Positions 27,610 to 36,644 of a stretch of DNA of 54,429 nt are shown here, in pieces. How positions within the stretch are numbered: the stretch's first letter is position 1; the number at the start of each line of letters is the position of its first letter. A program made the position numbers and the translations under genes. The stretch is from Kineosporia sp. A_224 (GTDB lineage: Bacteria > Actinomycetota > Actinomycetes > Actinomycetales > Kineosporiaceae): positions 7,855-62,283 of the forward strand of contig NZ_MWLN01000218.1 in assembly GCF_002198655.1 (NCBI RefSeq), in the 5' to 3' direction. The notes beneath the pieces were generated by a model. The model saw nothing but the letters and a program-made list of their open reading frames with translations, had not been told where the DNA came from and did no database searches.

Positions 27610-28073
27610 TGTCGGAGTCGACGAACAGCGAGCACACGCTCAAGGTCCACCACCTGCGTCCGGCCCCGGGCGCCCGTACCGCCAAGACCCGTGTGGGTCG
27701 TGGTGAGGGCAGCAAGGGCAAGACCGCCGGTCGTGGCACCAAGGGCACGAAGGCGCGCTACCAGGTCTCGGCCGCCTTCGAGGGCGGTCAGATGCCTCTG
27801 CACATGCGTCTGCCCAAGCTCCGTGGCTTCAAGAACCGCTTCCGCGTGGAGTTCCAGGTCGTCAACCTGGACCGGCTCTCCGGACTCTTCCCCGAGGGCG
27901 GTGCCGTCAGCGTCGAGGACCTCGTCGCCAAGGGCGCCGTCCGTGACGGCGCTCCGGTCAAGGTGCTCGGCGACGGCGAGGTGACGGTGGCCCTGCAGGT
28001 CACGGTCAACGCGTTCTCCGCCAGCGCCCGCGAGAAGATCGCCGCCGCCGGGGGCACCGCGACCACGCTCTGA
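27609..28073 (+). CDS. rplO: 50S ribosomal protein L15 (uL15)
   Basis: uL15 is a late assembly protein. The 154 residues contain the Gly/Arg/Lys-rich N-terminal extension ([20 protein letters not shown]) and the conserved [20 protein letters not shown]. It is the last gene before a 303-base gap and secY. Confidence 0.98.
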   Translation: MSESTNSEHTLKVHHLRPAPGARTAKTRVGRGEGSKGKTAGRGTKGTKARYQVSAAFEGGQMPLHMRLPKLRGFKNRFRVEFQVVNLDRLSGLFPEGGAVSVEDLVAKGAVRDGAPVKVLGDGEVTVALQVTVNAFSASAREKIAAAGGTATTL

Positions 28074-28082
28074 CGTGCAGGC

Positions 28083-28102
28083 GGCCGGCGCACCCGCCGG
28101 CC
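28083..28102 (+). terminator. Hairpin after rplO
   Basis: GGCCGGCG-CACC-CGCCGGCC is a perfect 8-pair stem, 9 bases after the rplO stop. It is a modest terminator candidate. Confidence 0.5.
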
Positions 28103-28314
28103 CCCCGCCGCCGGACCGCCGGTCCACCTCGCACCACCCAGGCCGGGTCCGGCCCGTCGCCCCAGAGGCGGTGGGTGCGGACCCTTCCTGCTTGTCCAGC
28201 CTCCGCGGGGCGACGCACGTCACCCCGCGCGGCGTACCGGCACCGCTCGCCGAGCACGTGCCACCTCTCGTCGCGGCGGCCTTCCGCGCCTCTCCCGAAC
28301 CGGGGAAGGCCGGA

Positions 28315-28323
28315 TGTTATGGT
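28315..28323 (+). promoter_or_regulatory. Extended -10 promoter candidate for secY
   Basis: TGT directly followed by TATGGT (28318-28323) forms an extended -10. There is no clear -35. The start near 28330 gives a ~47-base leader with the GGAGGAAG site of secY. Confidence 0.5.
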
Positions 28324-28376
28324 CACGACGAGGTTGTCTCTAGGCCGCCCCCTCGGGCGGCGCGCAGGAGGAAGTT

Positions 28377-29690
28377 GTGCTCTCCGCGTTCGCCCGGGCC
28401 TTCCGGACGCCGGACCTGCGGCGCAAGCTGCTGTTCACCATGGCGATCATGGGTGTCTTCCGGCTGGGCTCGTTCGTCCCGACCCCCGGGGTCGACTACC
28501 AGGCGGTCCAGCGGTGCATCGGCACCCAGGCCAACAGTGGTCTCGGCCTCATCAACCTGTTCAGCGGCGGTGCGCTGCTGCAGCTGTCGGTGTTCGCGCT
28601 GGGGATCATGCCCTACATCACCGCGAGCATCATCATCCAGCTGCTCACGGTCGTCATCCCGCGCTTCGAGACGCTCAAGGAGGAGGGCCAGGCCGGCACC
28701 GCGAAGCTCACGCAGTACACGCGGTACCTGACCATCGGCCTCGCGATCCTCCAGTCGACGACGCTCGTCGCGATCGCGCGGAACGAGGGCGGGCTGTTCC
28801 AGAGCTGCCGCGAGGACCTCGTCCCGAGCAACAGCTACGTGACGATCCTGCTCATGGTCATCACGCTGACGGCCGGCACGGGCCTCATCATGTGGCTCGG
28901 TGAGCTCGTCACCGAGCGCGGCGTCGGCAACGGCATGTCGCTGCTCATCTTCACCTCGATCGCGGCCGGCTTCCCCGGCGCCCTGTGGTCGATCAAGCAG
29001 CAGAACGACAGCATCGACACGATGCTCATCGTCATCGCGATCGGCATCGTCATCATGGCGCTGGTCGTGTTCGTCGAGCAGTCCCAGCGCCGCATCCCGG
29101 TCCAGTACGCCAAGCGCCAGATCGGCCGGAAGATGTACGGCGGGACGAGCACCTACATCCCGATCAAGGTGAACATGGCCGGCGTCATCCCGGTCATCTT
29201 CGCCTCGTCGCTGCTCTACATCCCGGCGCTCATCGCGCAGTTCAACCGGGGCGACCGGACGAAGCCGCCGGCCGGCTGGGTGAACTGGATCGAGACGCAC
29301 CTCGTCAAGGGCGACCACCCGATCTACATGCTCGCCTACGTCGCGCTCATCATCTTCTTCACGTACTTCTACGTCGCGATCACGTTCAACCCGGACGAGG
29401 TCGCCGAGAACATGAAGAAGTACGGCGGCTTCATCCCGGGCATCCGGGCCGGCCGGCCCACCGCGGAGTACCTGGACTACGTCCTCACCCGCATCACGCT
29501 GCCGGGCGCCATCTACCTCGCGGTGATCTCGCTGATCCCGCTGGTGGCCTTCGCGCTGCTCAACGCGAACACCAACTCGTTCCCGTTCGGCGGCACGTCG
29601 ATCCTCATCATCGTGGGCGTCGGCCTGGAGACGGTGAAGCAGATCGAGTCCCAGCTCCAGCAGCGGCACTACGAAGGGTTCCTGCGATGA
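28377..29690 (+). CDS. secY: Preprotein translocase subunit SecY
   Basis: SecY is the channel-forming subunit of the SecYEG translocon in the cytoplasmic membrane. The 437 residues have about ten hydrophobic segments and conserved loops: LGIMPYITASIIIQLLTVVI, GNGMSLLIFTSIAAGFPGAL, the cytoplasmic RRIPVQYAKRQIGRKMYGGT, YIPIKVNMAGVIPVIFASSL and the C-terminal QRHYEGFLR. GTG 28377 has a strong GGAGGAAG site. It lies 39 bases before adk. Confidence 0.98.
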   Translation: MLSAFARAFRTPDLRRKLLFTMAIMGVFRLGSFVPTPGVDYQAVQRCIGTQANSGLGLINLFSGGALLQLSVFALGIMPYITASIIIQLLTVVIPRFETLKEEGQAGTAKLTQYTRYLTIGLAILQSTTLVAIARNEGGLFQSCREDLVPSNSYVTILLMVITLTAGTGLIMWLGELVTERGVGNGMSLLIFTSIAAGFPGALWSIKQQNDSIDTMLIVIAIGIVIMALVVFVEQSQRRIPVQYAKRQIGRKMYGGTSTYIPIKVNMAGVIPVIFASSLLYIPALIAQFNRGDRTKPPAGWVNWIETHLVKGDHPIYMLAYVALIIFFTYFYVAITFNPDEVAENMKKYGGFIPGIRAGRPTAEYLDYVLTRITLPGAIYLAVISLIPLVAFALLNANTNSFPFGGTSILIIVGVGLETVKQIESQLQQRHYEGFLR

Positions 29691-29710
29691 GGTGCGCCCC
29701 GGCGCGCACC
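29691..29710 (+). other. Small hairpin between secY and adk
   Basis: GGTGCGC-CCCGGC-GCGCACC is a 7-pair stem beginning directly after the secY stop codon. It may stabilise RNA or attenuate; adk is probably still co-transcribed. Confidence 0.4.
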
Positions 29711-29729
29711 CGGTGAGGTCGGTGCACCC

Positions 29730-30302
29730 ATGAGACTCGTCCTTCTCGGCCCTCCCGGGGCGGGCAAGGGGACCCAGGCCAAGCGGCTCTCGGAGCGGCT
29801 CGGCATCCCCGCGATCTCCACCGGAGACATCTTCCGGGCGAACATCAAGGGCGGGACCCCGCTCGGGCAGCTCGCGCAGAGCTACACCAGCGCGGGCAGG
29901 CTCGTGCCCGACGAGGTCACGAACGACATGGTCAAGGACCGCCTCGCGCAGCCCGACACGGAGAACGGCTTCCTCCTCGACGGGTACCCGCGCAACGCGG
30001 GCCAGGTCGAGGCGCTCGACGCCCTGCTCGCGGCGGTCGACAGCGGCCTCGACGCCGTCGTCCAGCTCACCGCGGACACCGACGAGCTCGTCGCCCGGCT
30101 GCTCAACCGGGCGACCGTCGAAGGGCGCGAGGACGACAGCGAGGACGTCATCCGGCACCGGCAGGAGGTCTACCTCTCGGAGACCGCCCCGCTCGTCGAC
30201 CTCTACTCGGCACGCGGCCTGCTCGTCGCCGTCGACGGCATGGGCGACATCGACGACGTCACCGAGCGGCTCCAGGCCGCGCTCTCGGCGCTCGAGGCCT
30301 GA
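29730..30302 (+). CDS. adk: Adenylate kinase
   Basis: Adenylate kinase interconverts ATP+AMP and 2 ADP in the cytoplasm. It has 190 residues with the P-loop GPPGAGKGTQ near the N-terminus, the AMP-binding segment PAISTGDIFRANIKGGTPLG, the DGYPRNAGQ motif and the lid arginine region NRATVEGREDDSEDVIRHRQ. The lid is the short type without the four-cysteine zinc site. It follows secY and is closed by a long terminator. Confidence 0.97.
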   Translation: MRLVLLGPPGAGKGTQAKRLSERLGIPAISTGDIFRANIKGGTPLGQLAQSYTSAGRLVPDEVTNDMVKDRLAQPDTENGFLLDGYPRNAGQVEALDALLAAVDSGLDAVVQLTADTDELVARLLNRATVEGREDDSEDVIRHRQEVYLSETAPLVDLYSARGLLVAVDGMGDIDDVTERLQAALSALEA

Positions 30303-30324
30303 TCGCGCGCACGACCGGCACCGC

Positions 30325-30365
30325 CGCAGGAGCCCCCGGACCATGACGGTCCGGGGGCTCCTGCG
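30325..30365 (+). terminator. Strong terminator after adk
   Basis: An 18-pair perfect inverted repeat (30325-30342 with 30348-30365) has a 5-base ATGAC loop, 22 bases after the adk stop. It separates secY-adk from map. Confidence 0.85.
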
Positions 30366-30406
30366 TGACCCGGCCGGGACGGCGCGAACCGGGGCCGGAC
30401 CTCACG

Positions 30407-30412
30407 TAGGCT
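30407..30412 (+). promoter_or_regulatory. -10 element of a leaderless promoter (map)
   Basis: TAGGCT ends 7 bases before the ATG of map, placing the transcription start at the A of the start codon. There is no Shine-Dalgarno site and no convincing -35. Confidence 0.6.
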
Positions 30413-30419
30413 CTCCCGC

Positions 30420-31253
30420 ATGCTCGGACGCGACCGGATCCAGTACAAGACGACCGACCAGGTCCGCCTCATGCGCAAGGCCGGCCTCGTCGTCGCCGAC
30501 GCGCTCGACGCCGTCCGCGCGGCCCTGCGGCCGGGAGTCACGACGAAGGAGCTGGACGCCGTCGCGCACGACGTCATCCGCTCCGCGGGCGCCGTCCCGT
30601 CGTTCCTCGGCTACGGGCACCCGCCGTTCCCCGCGGTCACGTGCATCTCGGTCAACGAGGAGATCGTCCACGGGATCCCCGGCGCGCGGGTCGTCCGCGA
30701 GGGCGACGTCGTCTCGGTCGACTGCGGGGCGATCCTGTCCGGGTGGCACGGCGACTCGGCGTTCACCGCCGTCGTCCCGCGGGCCGACGGCACCGTCGAC
30801 GCCCGGGACGCCGACCTGTCCGCGGTGACCGAGTCCTCGATGTGGCACGGCATCGCCGCGATCCGGGCGGGGGAGCGGCTCGGGGAGATCGGCGGCGCCG
30901 TCGAGGACCACGTCGCGGACCGGTACGGCCTCGTCGAGGACTACGGCGGCCACGGGATCGGCACCGAGATGCACCAGGCGCCGCACGTGCTCAACTACCG
31001 CACCCGGGACAAGGGCCCGCGGATGCGGGCGGGCCTGTGCGTGGCCATCGAGCCGATGCTCGCGGCCGGCGACCCGGCGAGCCGGGAGCTGGCCGACGGC
31101 TGGACCGTCGCCACCCGGGACGGCGGCAACGCCGCGCACTGGGAGCACTCGGTCGCCCTCCACGACGGCGGTATCTGGGTGCTCACCGCCCGGGACGGCG
31201 GCGAGGCGGCGCTCGGCGCGCTCGGCGTGAAGGTCGCCCCGCTCGCCGACTGA
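30420..31253 (+). CDS. map: Methionine aminopeptidase, type I
   Basis: This dimetal enzyme removes the initiator methionine from nascent proteins. The 277 residues show the pita-bread fold with metal ligands in order: [15 protein letters not shown] (two Asp), GHGIG (His), VAIEPM (Glu) and AHWEHSVAL (Glu). There is no N-terminal zinc-finger extension. The gene lacks a ribosome binding site, and its ATG sits 7 bases after a -10 hexamer, so it is probably leaderless. Placement between adk and infA is standard. Confidence 0.96.
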   Translation: MLGRDRIQYKTTDQVRLMRKAGLVVADALDAVRAALRPGVTTKELDAVAHDVIRSAGAVPSFLGYGHPPFPAVTCISVNEEIVHGIPGARVVREGDVVSVDCGAILSGWHGDSAFTAVVPRADGTVDARDADLSAVTESSMWHGIAAIRAGERLGEIGGAVEDHVADRYGLVEDYGGHGIGTEMHQAPHVLNYRTRDKGPRMRAGLCVAIEPMLAAGDPASRELADGWTVATRDGGNAAHWEHSVALHDGGIWVLTARDGGEAALGALGVKVAPLAD

Positions 31254-31296
31254 GGCCCGGCGCGCATCGTCCGTCGTGGTGCGACAAAGGGGCGAT

Positions 31297-31326
31297 TTCT
31301 CTCCCGGCGTGTCGCTGGCGTAGACT
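31297..31326 (+). promoter_or_regulatory. Promoter candidate for infA-rpmJ-rpsM-rpsK-rpsD
   Basis: TAGACT (31321-31326) is a good -10. TTCTCT (31297-31302) at 18 bases is a partial -35. The start near 31333 gives a ~127-base leader to infA. Confidence 0.55.
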
Positions 31327-31459
31327 CGCTAGTCGGCTCACGAACATCTGTGCCCATCGTCTCCCCGCGGCTGGTCTGGAGATGGCAGGCGCCCGTCACA
31401 CGTGCGCTGAGAAGGTCAACGTGCCCGGGGTCCACCCGGTCAGAAGGAATGCGGAGGAC

Positions 31460-31681
31460 ATGGCCAAGAAAGACGGGGTCATCGAGATCGAGGGCACCGT
31501 GGTCGAGGCACTGCCGAACGCGATGTTCCGCGTGGAGCTGGGCAACGGTCACAAGGTTCTCGCCCACATCTCGGGCAAGATGCGCCAGCACTACATCCGG
31601 ATCCTCCCCGAGGACCGGGTCGTGGTGGAGCTGAGCCCGTACGACCTGTCTCGTGGTCGCATCGTCTACCGCTACAAGTAA
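31460..31681 (+). CDS. infA: Translation initiation factor IF-1
   Basis: IF-1 binds the A site of the 30S subunit during initiation. The 73 residues ([20 protein letters not shown] ...) form an OB/S1 fold ending [11 protein letters not shown] 31460 is fixed by the family. GGAGG lies only 2 bases before it, and a second AAGGA at about 11 bases probably serves as the ribosome binding site. Upstream in-frame codons belong to map shadows. Confidence 0.98.
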   Translation: MAKKDGVIEIEGTVVEALPNAMFRVELGNGHKVLAHISGKMRQHYIRILPEDRVVVELSPYDLSRGRIVYRYK

Positions 31682-31747
31682 CCCGACCGCCTCTGACGCG
31701 CAGCTCACGCGAGTGAGGTGCGTGCGCGTCACGTCTGAAAGACAGCG

Positions 31748-31861
31748 ATGAAGGTCAAGCCGAGCGTCAAGAAGATCTGCGACAAGTGCAAGGTGATCCG
31801 CCGTCACGGCCGGGTCATGGTCATCTGCGAGAACCAGCGTCACAAGCAGCGCCAGGGCTGA
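31748..31861 (+). CDS. rpmJ: 50S ribosomal protein L36 (bL36), zinc type
   Basis: bL36 is a 37-residue zinc-ribbon protein of the 50S subunit, [20 protein letters not shown] then [17 protein letters not shown]. Cys11, Cys14, Cys27 and the nearby His are the zinc ligands, so this is the zinc-bearing form. It lies 66 bases after infA. Confidence 0.97.
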   Translation: MKVKPSVKKICDKCKVIRRHGRVMVICENQRHKQRQG

Positions 31862-31979
31862 GCGCAGGCTCACCCCGGCGGACCAGGACCTGAGGGTCCC
31901 CGCACGTACGTCGCACCGCCCAGAGCAGCACCCGCCCCCCGAGCGGTCGAGCCCGTCAGGGCCGCCCTCGGGACGCCAC

Positions 31980-31998
31980 CCCCGGCCGGAGGCCGGGG
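31980..31998 (+). other. Hairpin in the rpmJ-rpsM gap
   Basis: CCCCGGCC-GGA-GGCCGGGG is an 8-pair stem in the 197-base gap before rpsM. It may be an attenuator or a leader structure; in E. coli S4 regulates from the S13 leader, but no pseudoknot could be shown here. Confidence 0.4.
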
Positions 31999-32058
31999 AC
32001 CCGGACAGATCCCCGGGACCGGTGCTGCAGCAGACCTCCGAGCACAGAAGAGAGATCC

Positions 32059-32439
32059 ATGGCACGCCTCGTCGGCGTCGACCTCCCCCGCGAGAAGCGG
32101 GTCGAGATCGCGCTCACCTACATCTTCGGCGTGGGTCGCACCCGCTCCAAGGAGGCTCTCGCAGCCACCGGCATCAACCCGGACACCCGGGTTCGTGACC
32201 TCGGTGACGAGGACCTCGTCAAGCTCCGTGACTACATCGACGTGAACTTCAAGGTCGAGGGTGACCTCCGCCGCGAGGTCGCGGCGGACATCCGGCGCAA
32301 GGTCGAGATCGGGTGCTACGAGGGTCTGCGGCACCGCCGCGGCCTGCCCGTCCGCGGCCAGCGCACGAAGACCAACGCGCGTACGCGCAAGGGTCCGAAG
32401 CGCACGGTCGCCGGCAAGAAGAAGGCGGGCAAGAAGTAG
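32059..32439 (+). CDS. rpsM: 30S ribosomal protein S13 (uS13)
   Basis: uS13 forms head-50S bridges and touches P-site tRNA. The 126 residues start [20 protein letters not shown] and include [20 protein letters not shown] and the C-terminal [20 protein letters not shown]. An AGAGAG purine run serves as ribosome binding site. Confidence 0.98.
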   Translation: MARLVGVDLPREKRVEIALTYIFGVGRTRSKEALAATGINPDTRVRDLGDEDLVKLRDYIDVNFKVEGDLRREVAADIRRKVEIGCYEGLRHRRGLPVRGQRTKTNARTRKGPKRTVAGKKKAGKK

Positions 32440-32443
32440 TAGC

Positions 32444-32480
32444 CGGCGCGACGCCGTCCTGCGGACGTCGTCCCGCGCCG
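32444..32480 (+). other. Imperfect hairpin between rpsM and rpsK
   Basis: CGGCGCG/CGCGCCG outer pairs (32444-32450 with 32474-32480) enclose ACG/CGT and GTCC/GGAC inner pairs with a TGC loop. It follows the rpsM stop closely and may limit read-through. Confidence 0.4.
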
Positions 32481-32550
32481 CTCCCGGGCCTGCCTCGCCG
32501 GCCCGATCTCAGACTGCAGACCAGCCACACAGACCAGGAGTATTTGGTAG

Positions 32551-32958
32551 ATGCCTCCCCAGAAGAGGGTCGCCGCCGGGGCGCGCAAGCCCCGTCGCAA
32601 GGAGAAGAAGAACGTCTCCCACGGCCAGGCGCACATCAAGAGCACCTTCAACAACACGATCGTGTCCATCACGGACCCGACGGGCGCCGTGATCTCGTGG
32701 GCCTCCGCCGGTCAGGTCGGCTTCAAGGGCTCCCGCAAGTCCACGCCGTTCGCCGCGCAGATGGCCGCCGAGGCCGCTGCACGCCGGGCGCAGGAGCACG
32801 GGATGCGCAAGGTCGACGTCTTCGTCAAGGGGCCGGGTTCCGGCCGCGAGACCGCGATCCGCTCCCTCCAGGCCACCGGCCTCGAGGTGGGCTCGATCCA
32901 GGACGTCACCCCCACCCCGCACAACGGGTGCCGCCCGCCGAAGCGCCGCCGCGTCTGA
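32551..32958 (+). CDS. rpsK: 30S ribosomal protein S11 (uS11)
   Basis: uS11 is a 30S platform protein lining the mRNA exit. The 135 residues start [20 protein letters not shown] and include [20 protein letters not shown] and the C-terminal [22 protein letters not shown] lies about 11 bases before ATG 32551. Confidence 0.98.
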   Translation: MPPQKRVAAGARKPRRKEKKNVSHGQAHIKSTFNNTIVSITDPTGAVISWASAGQVGFKGSRKSTPFAAQMAAEAAARRAQEHGMRKVDVFVKGPGSGRETAIRSLQATGLEVGSIQDVTPTPHNGCRPPKRRRV

Positions 32959-32996
32959 CGCGCCGACCCGACCCAGCCTGAGGAGAACGAGTACAC

Positions 32997-33623
32997 ATGG
33001 CGCGTTACACCGGCGCTGACTGCAAGCGCTGCCGCCGCGAGAAGACCAAGCTGTACCTCAAGGGTGCCAAGTGCGACAGCCCGAAGTGCCCGATCGAGAT
33101 CCGGCCCTACCCGCCGGGTGAGCACGGCCGCGCGCGCACCAAGGAGAGCGAGTACCTGCTCCAGATGCGCGAGAAGCAGAAGGCCGCGCGCATCTACGGG
33201 GTCCTCGAGAAGCAGTTCCGTGGCTACTACGAGGAGGCGAACCGCCGGACCGGCAAGACCGGCGAGAACCTGCTGCGCATCCTCGAGTCGCGGCTCGACA
33301 ACGTCGTGTACCGGGCGGGCTTCGCCAAGTCCCGGGACATGGCCCGTCAGGTCGTCCGGCACGGTCACATCATCGTGAACGGTCACAAGGTCGACATCCC
33401 GTCGTACCGCGTGACGGAGAACGACATCGTCGAGGTGCGCGAGAAGTCCTTCGAGATGACGCCCTTCGTCATCGCGCGCGCCGAGGCCGGCGAGCGGACC
33501 GTCCCGGCGTGGCTCGAGGTCATCCCGAACCGCATGCGTGTCCTGGTCCACGGCCTGCCGGCCCGCCAGGTCATCGACACCCCGGTCCAGGAGCAGCTGA
33601 TCGTCGAGCTCTACAGCAAGTAG
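32997..33623 (+). CDS. rpsD: 30S ribosomal protein S4, zinc-binding type (uS4)
   Basis: uS4 starts 30S assembly and is the usual repressor of the alpha operon. The 208 residues start MARYTGADCKRCRREKTKLY. Four N-terminal cysteines (Cys9, Cys12, Cys26, Cys31) form a zinc site absent from E. coli S4. The S4 RNA-binding domain is at SRLDNVVYRAGFAKSRDMAR through VNGHKVDIPSYRV. A long hairpin directly follows. Confidence 0.97.
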   Translation: MARYTGADCKRCRREKTKLYLKGAKCDSPKCPIEIRPYPPGEHGRARTKESEYLLQMREKQKAARIYGVLEKQFRGYYEEANRRTGKTGENLLRILESRLDNVVYRAGFAKSRDMARQVVRHGHIIVNGHKVDIPSYRVTENDIVEVREKSFEMTPFVIARAEAGERTVPAWLEVIPNRMRVLVHGLPARQVIDTPVQEQLIVELYSK

Positions 33624-33629
33624 TGACGT

Positions 33630-33659
33630 GGCGCGGGAGGGCTTCGGCCCTCCCGCGCC
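33630..33659 (+). terminator. TTCG-capped 13-pair hairpin between rpsD and rpoA
   Basis: GGCGCGGGAGGGC-TTCG-GCCCTCCCGCGCC is perfect and capped by the very stable UUCG tetraloop. It lies 6 bases after the rpsD stop. It would end or strongly attenuate transcription between the S13-S11-S4 genes and rpoA. Confidence 0.75.
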
Positions 33660-33743
33660 TTCGCACGCTCCTGCCGCACCACGGGGCAGGCGAACCACCT
33701 GCACCACCCCTGGCGGCATATGGAGGCCGCGCAGGGTCAGCTC

Positions 33744-33767
33744 GGAGCATCAAATAGCGGATGCTCC
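33744..33767 (+). promoter_or_regulatory. Leader hairpin directly before the rpoA ribosome binding site
   Basis: GGAGCATC and GATGCTCC form a perfect 8-pair stem with an AT-rich 8-base loop (AAATAGCG). It ends two bases before the GGAAGGAAG site of rpoA. It could modulate ribosome access or hold the transcript start. Confidence 0.5.
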
Positions 33768-33785
33768 TGGAAGGAAGAACACGAC

Positions 33786-34802
33786 ATGCTCATCGCACAG
33801 CGGCCGACGCTGACCGAAGAGGTCGTCGGCGAGAACCGTTCGCGGTTCGTCATCGAGCCCCTCGAGCCCGGCTTCGGCTACACGCTCGGCAACAGCCTGC
33901 GGCGCACGCTGCTCTCGTCGATCCCCGGTGCCTCGGTCACGAGCATCCGCGTCGACGGCGTCCTCCACGAGTTCACCACCGTCCCGGGGGTGAAGGAGGA
34001 CGTCACCGAGCTCATCCTCAACATCAAGGGCCTCGTCGTCTCCAGCGAGCACGACGAGCCGGTCGTCATGTACCTGCGCAAGCAGGGCCCGGGCACCGTC
34101 ACCGCCGCGGACATCGCGCCGCCGGCCGGCGTCGAGGTGCATAACCCGGACCTCCACATCGCGACCCTCAACGGCAAGGGCAAGCTCGAGATGGAGCTGA
34201 CCGTCGAGCGCGGTCGTGGCTACGTCTCGGCGAACCAGAACAAGTCCGGTGACCAGGAGATCGGCCGCATCCCGGTCGACTCGATCTACTCGCCGGTCCT
34301 CAAGGTGACGTACAAGGTCGAGGCGACGCGTGTCGAGCAGCGCACCGACTTCGACCGGCTCATCGTCGACGTCGAGACCAAGCCCTCGACGCAGCCGCGC
34401 GACGCCATGGCGTCGGCCGGCAAGACCCTCGTCGAGCTGTTCGGTCTCGCCCGCGAGCTGAACGTCGAGGCCGAGGGCATCGACATGGGCCCGTCGCCGT
34501 CGGACGCGGCGCTCGCGGCCGACCTCGCGCTGCCGATCGAGGAGCTCGACCTCACGGTCCGCTCCTACAACTGCCTCAAGCGCGAGGGCATCCACACCGT
34601 CGGCGAGCTCGTCGCGCGCAGCGAGGCGGACCTGCTCGACATCCGCAACTTCGGCGCGAAGTCCATCGACGAGGTCAAGGCCAAGCTCCATGGCATGGGT
34701 CTTGCGCTCAAGGACAGCCCGCCCGGGTTCGACCCCGCGCTCGTCGTCGACAGCTTCGGCGCCGACGACGACATGTCCTACGCCGAGGACGAGCAGCTCT
34801 GA
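33786..34802 (+). CDS. rpoA: DNA-directed RNA polymerase alpha subunit
   Basis: The alpha dimer scaffolds RNA polymerase assembly, and its C-terminal domain binds UP elements and activators. The 338 residues start at ATG 33786 ([20 protein letters not shown]) with GGAAGGAAG upstream. The N-terminal domain has [20 protein letters not shown]. The C-terminal domain has [20 protein letters not shown] and [19 protein letters not shown]. An acidic tail ends [12 protein letters not shown]. Confidence 0.98.
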   Translation: MLIAQRPTLTEEVVGENRSRFVIEPLEPGFGYTLGNSLRRTLLSSIPGASVTSIRVDGVLHEFTTVPGVKEDVTELILNIKGLVVSSEHDEPVVMYLRKQGPGTVTAADIAPPAGVEVHNPDLHIATLNGKGKLEMELTVERGRGYVSANQNKSGDQEIGRIPVDSIYSPVLKVTYKVEATRVEQRTDFDRLIVDVETKPSTQPRDAMASAGKTLVELFGLARELNVEAEGIDMGPSPSDAALAADLALPIEELDLTVRSYNCLKREGIHTVGELVARSEADLLDIRNFGAKSIDEVKAKLHGMGLALKDSPPGFDPALVVDSFGADDDMSYAEDEQL

Positions 34803-34810
34803 CCACCCCA

Positions 34811-34837
34811 CCCCGGGCCTGCTAGCCAGGCCCGGGG
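34811..34837 (+). other. Hairpin between rpoA and rplQ
   Basis: CCCCGGGCCTG-CTAGC-CAGGCCCGGGG is a perfect 11-pair stem in the 59-base gap. It may set the rpoA:rplQ ratio by attenuation or RNA processing. Confidence 0.5.
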
Positions 34838-34861
34838 CAACTCGCGAGGAGAACGACAGAC

Positions 34862-35587
34862 ATGCCCACGCCCACCAAGGGTCCGCGGCTCGGCGGTGGT
34901 CCGGCGCACGAGCGGCTGCTCCTGGCCAACCTGGCCACGCAGCTGTTCGCGCACCGGAGCATCACGACCACGGAGGCCAAGGCGAAGCGGGTGCGCCCGC
35001 TGGCCGAGCGGCTCATCACCTTCGCCAAGCGCGGCGACCTCGCGGCCCGTCGGCGCGTGCTGACCGTCGTGCGGGACAAGAGCGTCGTGCACGAGCTGTT
35101 CACGGAGATCGCCCCCGTGATGGCCGAGCGTCAGGGTGGCTACACCCGGATCACGAAGATCGGCCCCCGCAAGGGCGACAACGCGCCCATGGCGGTCATC
35201 GAGCTCGTGCTCGAGCCGCTCAGCGCGAAGAAGTCGACCGTCGCCGAGGCCGAGGCCGCGACGAAGCGGGCCGCCAAGAAGGCGCCGGCCAAGAAGGCCG
35301 CTGCCGCCGAGGCGCCCGCCGTCGAGGAGACCGCTGCCGCCGCGGAGTCGACCGAGGGTCCGTACGGTCCCGACTCGGCCGCCGCCCCGGCGGACGGTTC
35401 GGCTCCCGAGGGCTTCGACATCAAGGGCAACGCGGACTCGATGAAGTTCCACACGCCCGAGTCGCCCTGGTACGGCCAGACGAAGGCCGAGGTCTGGTTC
35501 CGGACCGCCGAGGCCGCCGAGGCCGCGGGCTTCGTCAACGCCAAGCCGGCGGACGACGAGGCGGACGACGCCGAGGCGAAGGCCTGA
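34862..35587 (+). CDS. rplQ: 50S ribosomal protein L17 (bL17) with long C-terminal extension and sunset-like domain
   Basis: bL17 sits near the tunnel exit. This protein is 241 residues, about twice the usual ~120. Residues 1 to ~120 are a normal bL17 ([20 protein letters not shown] ... [20 protein letters not shown]). Next is a Lys/Ala then Ala/Glu linker ([19 protein letters not shown]), like histone-type tails. From about residue 178 comes a compact domain: [20 protein letters not shown] followed by [20 protein letters not shown] and FVNA. This resembles the small module labelled sunset domain in actinobacterial annotations, with KGN, H-x-P, Y-x-x-T, E-x-WF and AG[FY] anchors. The assignment is from memory of the pattern. 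The extension is in frame with the same codon use. Confidence 0.93.
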   Translation: MPTPTKGPRLGGGPAHERLLLANLATQLFAHRSITTTEAKAKRVRPLAERLITFAKRGDLAARRRVLTVVRDKSVVHELFTEIAPVMAERQGGYTRITKIGPRKGDNAPMAVIELVLEPLSAKKSTVAEAEAATKRAAKKAPAKKAAAAEAPAVEETAAAAESTEGPYGPDSAAAPADGSAPEGFDIKGNADSMKFHTPESPWYGQTKAEVWFRTAEAAEAAGFVNAKPADDEADDAEAKA

Positions 35588-35664
35588 GCACGCACCACCC
35601 CAGCACCACCTCCGACGAGCCCGCCGGGCCCGGAGGCGCACAGCGCGACGCTGCTGCGCCGACC

Positions 35665-36561
35665 GTGGCCGGCGGGCTCGCCGGCTTTGCCGGGGACAGC
35701 GGCGGGGCGTCGGTCGTCCGGGTCCGCCTCGACCTCGGCTACGACGGCACCGACTTCGCCGGGTGGGCCGTGCAGCCGGGCCGGCGGACGGTCGCCGGGA
35801 CGCTGCTCGCCGGGCTCGGGACGGTCCTCCAGGTGCCGGAGGACGGGCTCGGGCTCGTCGTCGCCGGGCGGACGGACGCCGGCGTCCACGCGACCGGGCA
35901 GGTCGCGCACGTCGACCTCCCCGGGGACCGCTGGGCGGCGCTGCCGGGGCGAAGCGACCTGGCCCCGGCGCGGGCCCTGCTGCGCCGGCTCGCCGGGGTC
36001 CTGCCCGGCGACGTCCGCGTGCACCGCGCCGCGCCCGCCCCGGCCGGGTTCGACGCGCGCTTCTCGGCGCTGCGGCGCCGGTACGCCTACCGGGTCTGCG
36101 ACGACCCCGCCGGGGTCCCGCCGTTGCGCCGGTACGACGTGCTGGCGCACCGCCGTCCGCTCGACGTCGCGGCGATGGACGCCGCCGCGGCCGGGCTCCT
36201 CGGTCTCCACGACTTCGCGGCCTTCTGCAAGCGGCGGGACGGCGCGACGACGGTCCGCACGCTGCTGGAGTACTCGTGGGCGCGGGACGCCGACGGGTTC
36301 GCCGCCGCCCGGGTCGTCGCGGACGCCTTCTGCCACTCGATGGTCCGCGCCCTCGTCGGCGCGCTGCTCGCGGTCGGGGACGGCCGCCGTCCGCCCGGCT
36401 GGCCCGCCGAGGTGCTCGCGGGCCGCGTCCGGGACCCGGGCGCCGCGGTCGTCGGACCGCAGGGGCTGACCCTCGTCGAGGTGGTCTACCCGGACGACGC
36501 GCTGCTCGCCGAACGGGCGGCGCAGGCGCGCGCCGTCCGGACGCTGCCGGCCGGAGGCTGA
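35665..36561 (+). CDS. truA: tRNA pseudouridine(38-40) synthase TruA
   Basis: TruA makes pseudouridine at positions 38-40 of the tRNA anticodon stem. The 298 residues contain [20 protein letters not shown], the catalytic loop [20 protein letters not shown] (Asp nucleophile), the RRYAYRV strand and the C-terminal [22 protein letters not shown] 35665 is the only standard in-frame start near the family N-terminus; it has a poor ribosome binding site. The frame is open farther upstream inside rplQ, so a longer product or another start is possible. Following rplQ is the usual position. Confidence 0.92.
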   Translation: MAGGLAGFAGDSGGASVVRVRLDLGYDGTDFAGWAVQPGRRTVAGTLLAGLGTVLQVPEDGLGLVVAGRTDAGVHATGQVAHVDLPGDRWAALPGRSDLAPARALLRRLAGVLPGDVRVHRAAPAPAGFDARFSALRRRYAYRVCDDPAGVPPLRRYDVLAHRRPLDVAAMDAAAAGLLGLHDFAAFCKRRDGATTVRTLLEYSWARDADGFAAARVVADAFCHSMVRALVGALLAVGDGRRPPGWPAEVLAGRVRDPGAAVVGPQGLTLVEVVYPDDALLAERAAQARAVRTLPAGG

Positions 36562-36644
36562 CCGCGCTCCGGGTGGCCGGACCACCACCGCGCGGAGCGG
36601 ACATAGCCGTCATGCAGCGTTCACCGGTCATTCGGCACCAAGGG

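Larger units (their letters stand above)
28074..28376 (+). other. 303-base rplO-secY gap
   Basis: No gene is seen. It has a small hairpin early (28083-28102) and an extended -10 promoter near its end (28315-28323), suggesting that secY-adk can be transcribed separately from the ribosomal genes. Confidence 0.6.
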
